This document shows positions 51,121 through 59,169 of a stretch of 59,169 bases of DNA, piece after piece. A model generated the notes under the pieces. It was not told the origin of the DNA and ran no database searches. It saw only the letters and a program-made list of their open reading frames with translations. The stretch is from Rhodonellum psychrophilum GCM71 = DSM 17998 (lineage in GTDB: Bacteria > Bacteroidota > Bacteroidia > Cytophagales > Cyclobacteriaceae), in the NCBI RefSeq assembly GCF_000381545.1, contig NZ_KB906681.1:141609-200777 (forward strand). The letters run 5' to 3'. Position 1 is the first letter of the stretch; each line of letters begins with the position of its first letter. The translations under genes were made by a program, and so were the position numbers.

Positions 51121-52086
51121 ATGATTTGGGCATATCCTGACGTTAAATTACTCATAGGGCTGGCAATTGTATTTGGATTGCTTTATGGAGTTTACCTCCT
51201 CCGCTTTTACTTTATCAATAAAAAATTAAAGGTACACAAGCACAGGCTTCTGATGAAGATGGTGTTGCGGTTGGGGTATTTTGTACTGTTCTTGGTCGCA
51301 ATGGCGGGACCTTCCATAGGCACATCCCAAAAAGAGATCAAAGAAGAAGGGAAAGACATCTTCATTGCCATCGATCTCTCCCAGTCCATGAATGCAACCG
51401 ATATTGGACCGAGCAGAATGCAAAGGATAAAATTCGAGTTAAAAAACCTGGTCAAAGACTTCAGTGGTGATCGTATTGGGCTGATTATTTTCAGTTCCGA
51501 AGCCTTTATCCAATGCCCTTTGACCTTTGACCAAAACGTTTTGCAACTCCATCTGGATGGATTGAATTCCGGATTGGTGCCCAACACTGGCACCGACATC
51601 AGTGCACCCTTGAATTTGGCATTGGGAAAATTCAACTTGGACGATTCTCCGGAAGTCAAATCCAAGTCGATTGTCCTGATCTCGGACGGAGAGGATTTTG
51701 CGGAGAATTTCAGGCCTCTCACCGCGCAATTAAGCGATTCGGGCATAAAGGTTTTCAGTCTAGGTGTGGGGACATCCCAGGGGAGCACCATCCCGCGTGG
51801 TAATTCCATCATCATTGACCCCAAAACCAACCAACCCGCCATCACAAGATTGCAATCCGAAAACATGAAACTGATCGCGGCACAAACCGACGGGCAGTAT
51901 TTCGAAATCAGCGATGAGCTGAATGAAATTTCCGACCTTTCTGCGGCACTCGAAAGAATAGAAGGCACCGTCACTGGATCCAGAATGGTGGAAGCCTCTG
52001 CCAACAAATATTTTTACTTTCTGTTGGCTGCGATGGGTTTGGCTTTGTTGGATATGATTTTGCCACTCAAAACCATCCGCCTTTAA
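51121..52086 (+). CDS. batB: BatB-like von Willebrand factor A membrane protein
   Basis: 321 residues. Two N-terminal hydrophobic segments (LLIGLAIVFGLLYGVYLL and LRLGYFVLFLVAMAGP) anchor the protein in the membrane. The VWA domain follows with an intact metal-ion-dependent adhesion site: DLSQSMNATD (DxSxS), TGTDIS and VLISDGEDF. A C-terminal helix (YFYFLLAAMGLALLDMILPL) ends it. This is the BatA/BatB layout from the Bacteroidota aerotolerance operons. The role in oxygen or stress tolerance is known from genetics in Bacteroides, but the mechanism is unclear. Only BatC follows here (20 bp later); MoxR, DUF58, BatA and BatD genes are not seen nearby. Confidence 0.85.
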   Translation: MIWAYPDVKLLIGLAIVFGLLYGVYLLRFYFINKKLKVHKHRLLMKMVLRLGYFVLFLVAMAGPSIGTSQKEIKEEGKDIFIAIDLSQSMNATDIGPSRMQRIKFELKNLVKDFSGDRIGLIIFSSEAFIQCPLTFDQNVLQLHLDGLNSGLVPNTGTDISAPLNLALGKFNLDDSPEVKSKSIVLISDGEDFAENFRPLTAQLSDSGIKVFSLGVGTSQGSTIPRGNSIIIDPKTNQPAITRLQSENMKLIAAQTDGQYFEISDELNEISDLSAALERIEGTVTGSRMVEASANKYFYFLLAAMGLALLDMILPLKTIRL

Positions 52087-52106
52087 AATCGTCTTAGGTA
52101 TAGAAT

Positions 52107-52955
52107 ATGATCTTCATCAGTAGAATTCTTTTGTTCCTCATCCTGTTTGTCCCAGCCTCCTGGACCGTGACAACAAGGAAGAATGCCGCCATCAAAGCGG
52201 CGTCCAAGGATTATGCCAATGCCAAGTATGAAGCTTCTGTCGCTTCCCATTTGCTTTTGGGTACCGAATTCGGGATCAACAGTCCCAATTCCAGCTACAA
52301 CCTGGCCTTGAGTTACCATTATAATGAACAGTTGGAAGAAGCCCAAGCAGCTTATTTGGGATTGATCGGCTCAGCCAACCCCATGATCGCTTCCTTTGCA
52401 TCCAATCAAAATGGGATCCTGTTGGGAAAACAGGAAAAATACAAAGAAGCATTGGAAGCCTTCAAATTTGCGCTGATCAAAGACCCCCTAAACGAACCTG
52501 CGCGATACAATTATGAATTGCTGAGCAGATGGCTCGAGGAAAACGAGGATCAAAATCAGGAGGATCAGGATAAGGAAGACGAGGAACAAAAAGACAAAGA
52601 GGATCAGGAGCAAGAAAAACAGGATCAGGACAAAGACAAGGAAAATAAAAAAGACGGAGAAGGCGACGAAAAAACCGAAGAGGATGAAGCCTCCGAATCC
52701 GAGAAAAAGGATGATAAATCCGGGGAAAAATCCCAAGAGGAAAAAGATTCCCAGGAACCCAGTGACATGGAAAGTGACCTGAGTGAAAGGGAGAAATCCA
52801 AGGAACAGATGAAGGAAAGGCTCAAAGAAATGAACCTCAGTCCGGAACAAGCTTCCCAAATCCTTGACGCTATGAATGCGGCAGAGTTGCGCTACATCCA
52901 GCAAAACAAAAAGAAACCCACCAAGAGGCCGGAAAAAGGCTTGCCGGATTGGTAA
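52107..52955 (+). CDS. batC: BatC-like tetratricopeptide protein with a highly charged C-terminal half
   Basis: 282 residues. N-terminal signal/anchor (IFISRILLFLILFVPASWTV), then TPR-like helices (SKDYANAKYEASVASHLLLG, YNLALSYHYNEQLEEAQAAYLG, LGKQEKYKEALEAFKFALIKDPLNEPARYNYELL). From about residue 142 to 225 it is a nearly uninterrupted Glu/Asp/Lys/Gln/Ser run (EDQNQEDQDKEDEEQKDKED and similar), ending in a basic tail (QQNKKKPTKRPEKGLPDW). This matches BatC, a partner of the VWA proteins, though the charged region is unusually long. It is co-transcribed with batB. Confidence 0.82.
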   Translation: MIFISRILLFLILFVPASWTVTTRKNAAIKAASKDYANAKYEASVASHLLLGTEFGINSPNSSYNLALSYHYNEQLEEAQAAYLGLIGSANPMIASFASNQNGILLGKQEKYKEALEAFKFALIKDPLNEPARYNYELLSRWLEENEDQNQEDQDKEDEEQKDKEDQEQEKQDQDKDKENKKDGEGDEKTEEDEASESEKKDDKSGEKSQEEKDSQEPSDMESDLSEREKSKEQMKERLKEMNLSPEQASQILDAMNAAELRYIQQNKKKPTKRPEKGLPDW

Positions 52956-53061
52956 GCGTATCGCTGTAGAAAGTCTGGAGCGGGAGAATTCTAAACCCTC
53001 CAACCTCAGTGGAAGCCAAATACATTTGAAAAAAGAGTATAAACCCAATAAATATAAACCA

Positions 53062-54240
53062 ATGAAAGAAGTCTATATCGTATCCGCAGTGAGAACCCCA
53101 TTTGGGAGTTTTGGTGGCAAGTTGGCCGGATTGACCGCCGTGGAATTAGGGAGTTTTGCCATCAAGGGCGCTTTGGAAAAAGCGGGTGTTGATCCCAAAG
53201 AAGTGGATGAAGTCATCATGGGAAATGTGATTTCTGCCAACCTGGGGCAAGCACCTGCCCGACAAGCGTCCATCGGGGCCGGAATCGGTTACAATGTGCC
53301 TTGTACAACCGTCAACAAAGTCTGTTCCTCCGGAATGAAAGCAGTGATGTTTGCGGCGCAATCCATCATGACGGGACAAAATGACGTAATGGTCGCCGGT
53401 GGTATGGAAAGCATGTCCAACGCCCCTTTTTACATTCCCAAAGCAAGATTTGGTTACAAATACGGAAATGGTGAACTGATCGACGGATTGGTCAGAGATG
53501 GTCTCCATGAAGTCTATTACGATTTCCCAATGGGAAACTGTGCGGAAAATACCGCAAAAACAATGAAAATCACCAGAGAGGAACAGGATGCCTATGCCAT
53601 CCAATCTTACACCCGCTCTGCCGAAGCTTGGAAAAAAGGAGCCTTTAAAGATGAGGTCATTCCCGTAAGCTTCAAGGGAAGAAAAGGCGAAACGGTCATC
53701 ATCGATGAAGATGAAGAATTCAGGAACGTCATCTTTGACAAAATCCCATCCCTAAGACCGGTTTTCGACAAGGAGGGCACCGTCACGGCAGCCAATGCAT
53801 CCACGATGAATGATGGCGCTTCCGCATTGGTCTTGATGAGCAAGGAAAAAGTGCAAGAATTGGGATTAAAGCCAATTGCTAAAATCCTTGGTTTTGCCGA
53901 TGCTGCACAGGATCCGATTTGGTTTACCACCGCTCCTTCTCTTGCCATTCCCAAAGCCATCAAAAATGCAGGCTTGACAGAAAACGACATTGACTTTTAC
54001 GAGATCAACGAAGCCTTCGCGGCCGTTGCGATCGCCAACCAAAGACAATTGAACTTGGATATGGACAAATTGAACGTCAACGGTGGAGCTGTGGCCTTGG
54101 GTCATCCACTGGGTGCTTCCGGCGCCAGGATCATCGCTACCCTGCATTCGGTTTTGCAACAAAATGAAGGAAAAATAGGTGTTGCGGGAATCTGCAACGG
54201 CGGAGGTGGTGCTTCTGCCATCGTCATCGAAAGACTCTAA
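53062..54240 (+). CDS. Acetyl-CoA C-acetyltransferase (thiolase)
   Basis: 392 residues, normal thiolase II length. Nucleophile Cys in TTVNKVCSSGMKAVM (about Cys90), His in GGAVALGHPLGASGARI and second Cys in GICNGGGGASAIVIERL. The NEAFAAVAIANQ and DGASALVLMS loops are intact. It forms acetoacetyl-CoA from two acetyl-CoA, or the reverse in beta-oxidation; the direction is not decided by sequence. Start at ATG 53062 (the longer frame overlaps batC and is not conserved). An imperfect terminator-like hairpin follows. Confidence 0.94.
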   Translation: MKEVYIVSAVRTPFGSFGGKLAGLTAVELGSFAIKGALEKAGVDPKEVDEVIMGNVISANLGQAPARQASIGAGIGYNVPCTTVNKVCSSGMKAVMFAAQSIMTGQNDVMVAGGMESMSNAPFYIPKARFGYKYGNGELIDGLVRDGLHEVYYDFPMGNCAENTAKTMKITREEQDAYAIQSYTRSAEAWKKGAFKDEVIPVSFKGRKGETVIIDEDEEFRNVIFDKIPSLRPVFDKEGTVTAANASTMNDGASALVLMSKEKVQELGLKPIAKILGFADAAQDPIWFTTAPSLAIPKAIKNAGLTENDIDFYEINEAFAAVAIANQRQLNLDMDKLNVNGGAVALGHPLGASGARIIATLHSVLQQNEGKIGVAGICNGGGGASAIVIERL

Positions 54241-54252
54241 GTAGTTTTTTTG

Positions 54253-54321
54253 AGCCTCGGAAAAAAAAAGGAATTGTCTTCAAGATCAAACTGAGCACAC
54301 CTTTTGTTTCCGAGGCTTTCT
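54253..54321 (+). terminator. Terminator-like inverted repeat after the thiolase gene
   Basis: An 11-bp stem AGCCTCGGAAA / TTTCCGAGGCT separated by a loop of about 43 nt, followed by TTCTCTTT. The long loop makes it weaker than the other terminators listed. Confidence 0.5.
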
Positions 54322-54340
54322 CTTTATTTACAAACCTCCC

Positions 54341-55459
54341 ATGTTCAAAAAAACGATTTTTGCCTTTTTATGCTTCATCACCCTGGAAGCTTCTGCACAG
54401 AAGTTGGTCAGGACTTTTTATGATGAACAAAAACTTAAAATCAGGGAAGTCTACCCCGAAGTCAACGGTGTGGGACAAGGTGAATACAAATTGTACTACG
54501 AAGAGGGTTCTCTTGCGGTCGTCGGGCAACTTGAAAGCGGGATGAAGGAAGGTGTTTTTGTGGATTTTTTCCCCGGGACAAAAGACACTCTCAGGGTGAT
54601 TTCCTATTCCCAAAATAATAGAGAGGGTCCTTCCAAAACCTATTACCCATCCGGAACCGTCTCGCAGGAGCTGTCCTTCAGGGACAACCTGATCGACGGG
54701 GAAGTCATCACCTATTTTGAAAATGGGAAAATCAGGCAAAGGACATTTTTTGAGCGTAATCTCCCACAGGGCTTGAGTTATGATTATGATACTTTGGGCA
54801 ATCTGTTGGAGAAATCCAATTTCGATAGAGGGCTGTTGGATGGCACCAAGGAACAGTATTACCAAGGGGGTGAACTGATGGCCAAGATTTCCTACGAAAA
54901 GGGAAAATTGGAAGGCGAACACCTCCAGTATTACCCAGATGGAAGTCTCAAGTCAAAATTCAAACATAAGAATGGCTATCAGGAAGGCGAAACCGTCAGC
55001 TATTTCCCCAACGGTCAATTGGCCAGAATCGGGAAATATAAAAATAGGGAAGCCGATGGAATCTTCAAAAGCTACCATGAGAACGGAAAATTGGCAGAAC
55101 AGGCCCTCTATAAAAGGGGGATGCCTGTTGGGACCATCCAAAGTTTTTATGAAAGCGGAGCCAAAAGGGAAATCGTCAAGCACGATTCTTCAGGGAAATT
55201 GACCCAAATCACGGCCTATTATGAAACCGGAGAACTCCAACAGGAAATTTTCTATCTCAATGGACAGGAAGAGGGAGAAACCATCCGGTATTTCCAAAAT
55301 GGGCAGGTCCAAGAAATCATCCCTTACCATAAAGGGAGAATGGAGGGCACCTATAAGCTATTCGACGAAACCGGCAAATTGTTAACGGAGAGATTTTTCC
55401 ATGAGGGAAAGGAACTGAGCACAAGGAATCCCGAAAAAGAAGAAATAATCCACAAATAA
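54341..55459 (+). CDS. Secreted YwqK/MORN-like repeat protein
   Basis: 372 residues with a signal peptide ([14 protein letters not shown]). About twelve tandem repeats of 22-24 residues carry the consensus YYpnGkLk...f.nGk.eGe, for example [36 protein letters not shown] and [20 protein letters not shown]. This is the MORN-like repeat often annotated as a YwqK-type antitoxin, a name that rests on little evidence. It is likely an extracytoplasmic protein-interaction module. There is no toxin-like partner nearby. Monocistronic. Confidence 0.85.
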   Translation: MFKKTIFAFLCFITLEASAQKLVRTFYDEQKLKIREVYPEVNGVGQGEYKLYYEEGSLAVVGQLESGMKEGVFVDFFPGTKDTLRVISYSQNNREGPSKTYYPSGTVSQELSFRDNLIDGEVITYFENGKIRQRTFFERNLPQGLSYDYDTLGNLLEKSNFDRGLLDGTKEQYYQGGELMAKISYEKGKLEGEHLQYYPDGSLKSKFKHKNGYQEGETVSYFPNGQLARIGKYKNREADGIFKSYHENGKLAEQALYKRGMPVGTIQSFYESGAKREIVKHDSSGKLTQITAYYETGELQQEIFYLNGQEEGETIRYFQNGQVQEIIPYHKGRMEGTYKLFDETGKLLTERFFHEGKELSTRNPEKEEIIHK

Positions 55460-55494
55460 AAGGACCCGGCAAACAAGAAAAGGCCAGCTTTTTC

Positions 55495-55502
55495 TATTTT
55501 TG
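55495..55502 (+). promoter_or_regulatory. -7 box for purC
   Basis: TATTTTTG matches TAnnTTTG and lies 17 nt before the purC ATG, so the transcript would have a very short leader. No convincing -33 element. Confidence 0.45.
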
Positions 55503-55518
55503 TCGAAAGAAGAAAAAA

Positions 55519-56460
55519 ATGAATACTGCAATTAAAGAAACTCATTTTCAGTTTCCCGGCCAAGTCGGGTTTTACAAAGGAAAAGTACGTGACGTTTATT
55601 TTTTTGAGGACAAAATAGCAGTGGTCGCCAGCGACCGCATCTCTGCATTTGATGTGGTGTTGCCAAAACCTATCCCCTACAAAGGGCAGGTTTTGAATCA
55701 GATCGCTGCCAAATTTCTTCAGGCCACAGCGGACATCGTCCCCAACTGGGTCACTGCCACGCCAGATCCCAATGTCACTATCGGAAAGAAATGTGAGCCC
55801 TTCAAGGTGGAAATGGTCATTCGAGGTTACTTGGCAGGACATGCGGCCAGGGAATACCTGGCGGGAAAGCGATCCGTTTGTGGAGTAAGCCTACCTGAGG
55901 GACTGAAAGAAAACGACAAATTGCCGGAACCCATCATCACGCCAACCACCAAAGCCGATTTCGGACATGATGAAGATATTTCCAGGGAGGATATTCTTGC
56001 CAAAGGTATCGTAAGCGAGGCGGATTATGCGGTATTGGAAAAATACACACAAGCTTTGTTTGCCAAAGGAACAGAGATGGCAAGGGAAAAAGGACTGATC
56101 CTGGTGGATACCAAATATGAGTTTGGGAAATTCGGAGAAGAGATCCTTCTGATTGACGAAATCCATACCCCAGATTCCTCGCGGTATTTCTATGCCGATG
56201 GATACGAAGCCCACCAAGCGGCCGGATTGCCCCAAAAACAGCTTTCAAAAGAATTTGTGCGGCAATGGTTGATTGCCAACGGATTCCAAGGCAAGGAAGG
56301 ACAGCTTGTTCCCGAAATGCCCAATGAATTTGTTCAGGAAATTTCCGGGAGGTATATTGAACTTTACGAACAGATCATCGGAGAACCCTTTGTCAAAGGA
56401 GATATTTCCCAACTGGAACAAAGGATCGAAAAAGCGGTTTTAAAGGAACTGGGCGCTTGA
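55519..56460 (+). CDS. purC: Phosphoribosylaminoimidazolesuccinocarboxamide synthase (SAICAR synthase)
   Basis: 313 residues, the longer form of the enzyme (about 300 residues) seen in Bacteroidota and eukaryotes rather than the 240-residue enteric form. Motifs [46 protein letters not shown] and [12 protein letters not shown] ... [14 protein letters not shown] are intact. It joins CAIR and aspartate using ATP in purine synthesis. No other pur gene is adjacent. Its own -7 box lies just upstream. Confidence 0.96.
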   Translation: MNTAIKETHFQFPGQVGFYKGKVRDVYFFEDKIAVVASDRISAFDVVLPKPIPYKGQVLNQIAAKFLQATADIVPNWVTATPDPNVTIGKKCEPFKVEMVIRGYLAGHAAREYLAGKRSVCGVSLPEGLKENDKLPEPIITPTTKADFGHDEDISREDILAKGIVSEADYAVLEKYTQALFAKGTEMAREKGLILVDTKYEFGKFGEEILLIDEIHTPDSSRYFYADGYEAHQAAGLPQKQLSKEFVRQWLIANGFQGKEGQLVPEMPNEFVQEISGRYIELYEQIIGEPFVKGDISQLEQRIEKAVLKELGA

Positions 56461-56528
56461 AACCTTAGCACAATAGGTGGAGACCCTTCGGTTTTGAATA
56501 AATAAAAGAGTATATGGGCGAATTCCAG

Positions 56529-56536
56529 TAGCTTTG
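56529..56536 (+). promoter_or_regulatory. -7 box for the STAS / RNase Z pair
   Basis: TAGCTTTG matches TAnnTTTG and lies 55 nt before the STAS ATG. No -33 element at consensus spacing. Confidence 0.4.
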
Positions 56537-56591
56537 TCCTATCGACATCATTGGAAAATGACCTTTTTAAATTTGAAAAACAATCACGATT

Positions 56592-56972
56592 ATGAAATAC
56601 AGTGTAGATAAAAAAGAGCAATATGTTGTCTTTACGCCTCATGAGGAGAAATTGGATTCATTCCTCTCCCCAAAACTAAAGTCAGAATTGCTGACGGTTC
56701 ATGCAGAAGGTTATCCCAATCTTGTGATTGACATGAGCAATGTAAAATATGTGGATTCAAGTGGGTTGAGTGCATTGTTGGTTGGAAACCGTGAATTCAG
56801 CAAAGACGGGATCTTCATCATTTCCTCTCCGCAGGAACACGTCATGAAACTGATCAAAATCTCCATGTTGGACAAAGTATTCAACATTGTCGATTCCATT
56901 GAGGAAGCTGCAGAAGCGATTTTCATGCATGAGATCGACGGCAAAGAAGAGGAAGAAGAAGAAGAAAATTAA
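56592..56972 (+). CDS. STAS-domain anti-anti-sigma factor-like protein
   Basis: 126 residues with a single STAS domain. The phosphorylatable Ser of SpoIIAA-type proteins is in VKYVDSSGLSALLVG (about residues 55-58). The C-terminus ends in a run of acidic residues (GKEEEEEEEN). No kinase or sigma factor gene is adjacent. It is co-directional with, and 2 bp from, the RNase Z gene, so they are surely co-transcribed. The partner switch it belongs to is unknown. Confidence 0.88.
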   Translation: MKYSVDKKEQYVVFTPHEEKLDSFLSPKLKSELLTVHAEGYPNLVIDMSNVKYVDSSGLSALLVGNREFSKDGIFIISSPQEHVMKLIKISMLDKVFNIVDSIEEAAEAIFMHEIDGKEEEEEEEN

Positions 56973-56974
56973 TT

Positions 56975-57892
56975 TTGAGGTTTGAAATCACCGTTTTAGG
57001 TTCCAATTCCGCCATCCCAGCACATGGCAGAAATCAGACATCCCAATTGGTAGAAATTGGGATGTCTTCCATGTTGTTGGATTGTGGAGAAGGCACCCAG
57101 ATTCAGCTGCGGAAATTCAAGCTGAAATACGGAAGGGTGGATTTTATCTTCATCTCCCACCTGCATGGAGACCATTATTTTGGGATCATGGGAATGATCT
57201 CCACTTTTCATTTGCACAAAAGAACCCGTCTGCTCACCATTTTTGGGCCCAATGGCCTGGACGAAATCATCACCGTCCAACTCAAGCACAGCAATACCCG
57301 ACTCAATTTCCCCATCAGGTTCGTCGCCACCAATCCCAATCAGAAAGAATTGATTTTGGAAGAGAAAAATTACAGGGTTTTCAGTCTGCCGCTGAAACAT
57401 AGGATCGCCTGTACTGGTTTTATTATCCAAGAAAAAAAGGAATTCCGGAAATTGATCAAAGAAAAGTTATTACAGAAGAAAATCGAAGTGGAAGCCATCC
57501 AATCCCTTCTAAGGGGAAAGGATTTTATGGATTCTGACGGGAAGGTGCTGTATGCGGCCAAAGACTATACGTATCCACCGGATCCACCAAAAACCTACGC
57601 ATTTTGTTCAGACACCATCTACGACCCGGATTTGGTACCCCATCTGAAAGGGGTGACGCTGCTCTACCATGAGTCGACTTTTACAGAAATCGAGGCTGAG
57701 AGGGCGAAGGAAACCTTTCACAGCACCGCCAGGCAGGCAGGCATGATCGCCAAAGCAGCCGGCGTCCACAAATTGCTGTTGGGGCACTATTCAACCCGCT
57801 ATGTGGATTTAACCCCGATAATGGAAGAGGCGAGATTTGTCTTTGCCGAAAGTTACCTGAGTATCGAAGGAGAGCGCTATACCGTGGAATAA
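56975..57892 (+). CDS. rnz: Ribonuclease Z (tRNA 3' processing)
   Basis: 305 residues of the metallo-beta-lactamase fold. SNSAIPAHGRNQTSQLVE begins the family core; LDCGEGTQIQLR and the zinc motif ISHLHGDHYFGIMGMISTF are intact. Later metal/flap motifs are CSDTIYDPDLV, LYHESTF and LLGHYSTRYVDL. It cleaves pre-tRNA after the discriminator base. Translation starts at TTG 56975: the upstream frame is closed, and the first family residues (MRFEITVLG) follow directly. No in-frame ATG gives a full N-terminus. Confidence 0.95.
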   Translation: MRFEITVLGSNSAIPAHGRNQTSQLVEIGMSSMLLDCGEGTQIQLRKFKLKYGRVDFIFISHLHGDHYFGIMGMISTFHLHKRTRLLTIFGPNGLDEIITVQLKHSNTRLNFPIRFVATNPNQKELILEEKNYRVFSLPLKHRIACTGFIIQEKKEFRKLIKEKLLQKKIEVEAIQSLLRGKDFMDSDGKVLYAAKDYTYPPDPPKTYAFCSDTIYDPDLVPHLKGVTLLYHESTFTEIEAERAKETFHSTARQAGMIAKAAGVHKLLLGHYSTRYVDLTPIMEEARFVFAESYLSIEGERYTVE

Positions 57893-57933
57893 CATGCCCC
57901 TTCCAACCAAAACGTTGCCCCCAAAATGATTTT

Positions 57934-58740
57934 ATGGAGATAAAGCCGAGCCAAAGGGAGTTCCAATCCAAGAAGACGAATCTGTTTATCATCCTTTCCG
58001 GGATATTCCTCACCAATGCGATCTTGGCTGAGATTATCGGGGTCAAGATTTTTTCCGGGGAAATGACCTTGGGCTGGGAACCTGCTGGATGGGTGTTTTT
58101 TGGAGAATACATCCTGGATTTCAACCTGACCGCTGGAGCCGTGATCTGGCCAATCGTCTTTATCACCACAGACATCATCAATGAATATTTCGGCAAAAAA
58201 GGGGTCAGGAAGATCAGTTTTATCACCGCCTTCTTTATCGCCTACAGCTTTTTGGTCATCGTCAGTGTGACGGAATTGCCAGCTGCACCGTTTTGGTTGG
58301 AGGTAAATAGCCCCGATGCCGATGGAAACCCCTTCAATATCGACTATGCTTTCAATGTCATTTTCCGACAGGGTTTGGGCATCATCATCGGCTCACTGAC
58401 CGCGTTTTTGTTGGGACAATTGATTGACGTCTATGTCTTCCAAAAACTCCGGAAAATCACAGGCCCTAAAATGATCTGGCTACGCGCAACAGGTTCCACG
58501 CTGGTATCCCAGTTCATCGACTCCTTCGTGGTCTTGGGGATCGCTTTTTATGTGTTCGGGAACTGGAGTATCGAACAAGTGGTGGCAGTGGGGATTATCA
58601 ATTACATTTATAAATTCGGGGTTGCGGTGCTGTTGACGCCCCTACTCTATCTTGGACATTATTGGATTGATGGGTATTTGGGAAAGGAAATCGCAGAGGA
58701 AATGACCAAGGAAGCATCGGCGGACACCTCTTTTTTATAG
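57934..58740 (+). CDS. Queuosine-precursor transporter (VUT/YhhQ family)
   Basis: 268 residues with six or so membrane segments. NAILAEIIGVKIF, AGAVIWPIVFITTDIINEYFGKKGVRK (the conserved D/N-rich VUT motif) and STLVSQFIDSFVVLGIAF are typical of the YhhQ/VUT family, which imports preQ0/preQ1 or related precursors. It starts 41 bp after the RNase Z gene; both serve tRNA maturation, which makes co-expression plausible. Confidence 0.88.
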   Translation: MEIKPSQREFQSKKTNLFIILSGIFLTNAILAEIIGVKIFSGEMTLGWEPAGWVFFGEYILDFNLTAGAVIWPIVFITTDIINEYFGKKGVRKISFITAFFIAYSFLVIVSVTELPAAPFWLEVNSPDADGNPFNIDYAFNVIFRQGLGIIIGSLTAFLLGQLIDVYVFQKLRKITGPKMIWLRATGSTLVSQFIDSFVVLGIAFYVFGNWSIEQVVAVGIINYIYKFGVAVLLTPLLYLGHYWIDGYLGKEIAEEMTKEASADTSFL

Positions 58741-59118
58741 AACTGACGAATTGGGCGAAGATTCAACCCCAATCCATGCCCATTCCAACAAACCACTTCA
58801 TCAAGTGCAATCTGTTTTATGAGAAAAGGTATAGTACTCCGAATCCCATTAAAGCCTAAAGGAATTTGTTTAACCCGAATTCTAAGACATTGGAAAAGTA
58901 ACGTTAATGCGCTAACTTTTGGTTGCAGCATGAAAGCCTATGCATCGAATGGTGATTTTATCCCTTCCCGAATTCTGGTAGAAATGTTCAACCCCAATCT
59001 TTAAGGTCAGGGTTTTTGAAACGTTAATTGGTGACCATGTTTTGTTATGGATCCCGTATGGAATAATCAAATCAAATATACATTTCTCTTGCTGCTTTTA
59101 ATCAAAACCAAAAATAAG
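58741..59118. other. Right-edge non-coding region
   Basis: About 380 bp. No supported gene. If the ORF at 59119 is an IS110-type transposase, part of this stretch would be the element's left end; no terminal repeats are expected for that family, so I cannot fix its boundary. Confidence 0.4.
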
Positions 59119-59169
59119 ATGAAGCAGAAAAAGTTTGAAAGTATGGCTGTTGTCAATCCTTTTGCCGCT
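59119..59169 (+). CDS. Partial ORF at the window edge, possibly an IS110-family transposase
   Basis: The 17 codons from ATG 59119 read MKQKKFESMAVVNPFAA and run off the end. The pattern KF..M.VVNP.AA resembles the start of IS110-type transposases, which continue with GIDVGS. That is the only evidence; the remaining sequence is outside the window. Uncertain. Confidence 0.35.
   Translation, partial: MKQKKFESMAVVNPFAA

Noticed and set aside
54341-55459. Toxin-antitoxin locus based on the YwqK-type annotation
   Set aside because: The repeat protein has a signal peptide and no toxin-like neighbour; the antitoxin name for this repeat family rests on weak evidence.
58860-58990. Tenth copy of the AACCCG element (starts TTTAACCCGAATTC)
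   Set aside because: Only the AACCCG hexamer matches; internal blocks and the right end are absent.

Overview
The window looks like a chromosomal segment from a member of the Bacteroidota, most likely a Cytophagales/Cyclobacteriaceae-type marine or soil bacterium (Algoriphagus-like). The evidence is a SusC/SusD pair, a second TonB-dependent receptor paired with a DUF4249 lipoprotein, BatB/BatC genes, a split pntAA-pntAB-pntB transhydrogenase, the near absence of Shine-Dalgarno sequences, several TAnnTTTG-type -7 boxes, moderate GC and AT-rich spacers. The genus is inference. No rRNA, tRNA, CRISPR array, prophage or complete insertion sequence was seen. The last 51 bases may be the start of an IS110-type transposase.

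Layout. 1-450: array of GCGTAGA-type repeats leading into a FucP-like sugar symporter. 1.8-7.1 kb: SDR dehydrogenase, then an ABC-F ATPase, a sodium:solute symporter and an RlmI-like rRNA methyltransferase. 7.4-15.8 kb (minus strand): SusC, SusD, a small lipoprotein and an M14 metallopeptidase, read as an uptake/degradation locus probably for peptides. 16.5-20.2 kb: small membrane protein, DUF1684 lipoprotein, YpfJ-type zinc protease, DUF1080 hydrolase. 21.2-24.5 kb: two tandem paralogous polysaccharide-lyase-like lipoproteins. 25.3-31.7 kb: acyl-CoA oxidase/dehydrogenase, small monooxygenase, pabB-dinB, YceI lipoprotein. 31.8-33.2 kb: gamma-carbonic-anhydrase-like protein and a membrane protein. 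33.7-38.7 kb: five co-directional genes (esterase, ATP-grasp ligase, YbdK-type carboxylate-amine ligase, class I glutamine amidotransferase, second ATP-grasp-like protein) that look like a pathway for a small peptide or gamma-glutamyl compound. 39.1-41.9 kb: NAD(P) transhydrogenase. 42.5-50.4 kb: NrtR-like NUDIX regulator, M28 peptidase, THUMP methyltransferase, DUF4249 protein with its TonB receptor. 51.1-58.7 kb: batB-batC, thiolase, YwqK/MORN-like repeat protein, purC, STAS protein with RNase Z, queuosine-precursor transporter.

The most unusual signal is non-coding. A family of about 170-bp intergenic elements occurs nine times (one partial, two back to back). They have imperfect terminal inverted repeats (AACCCG-www-TATGCA), a left-arm hairpin and conserved internal blocks. 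All nine lie in the same orientation and eight lie just 3' of plus-strand genes. The next most interesting items are the five-gene ligase/amidotransferase cluster, the asymmetric ABC-F protein with one apparently dead composite ATP site, and the repeat array at the left edge.
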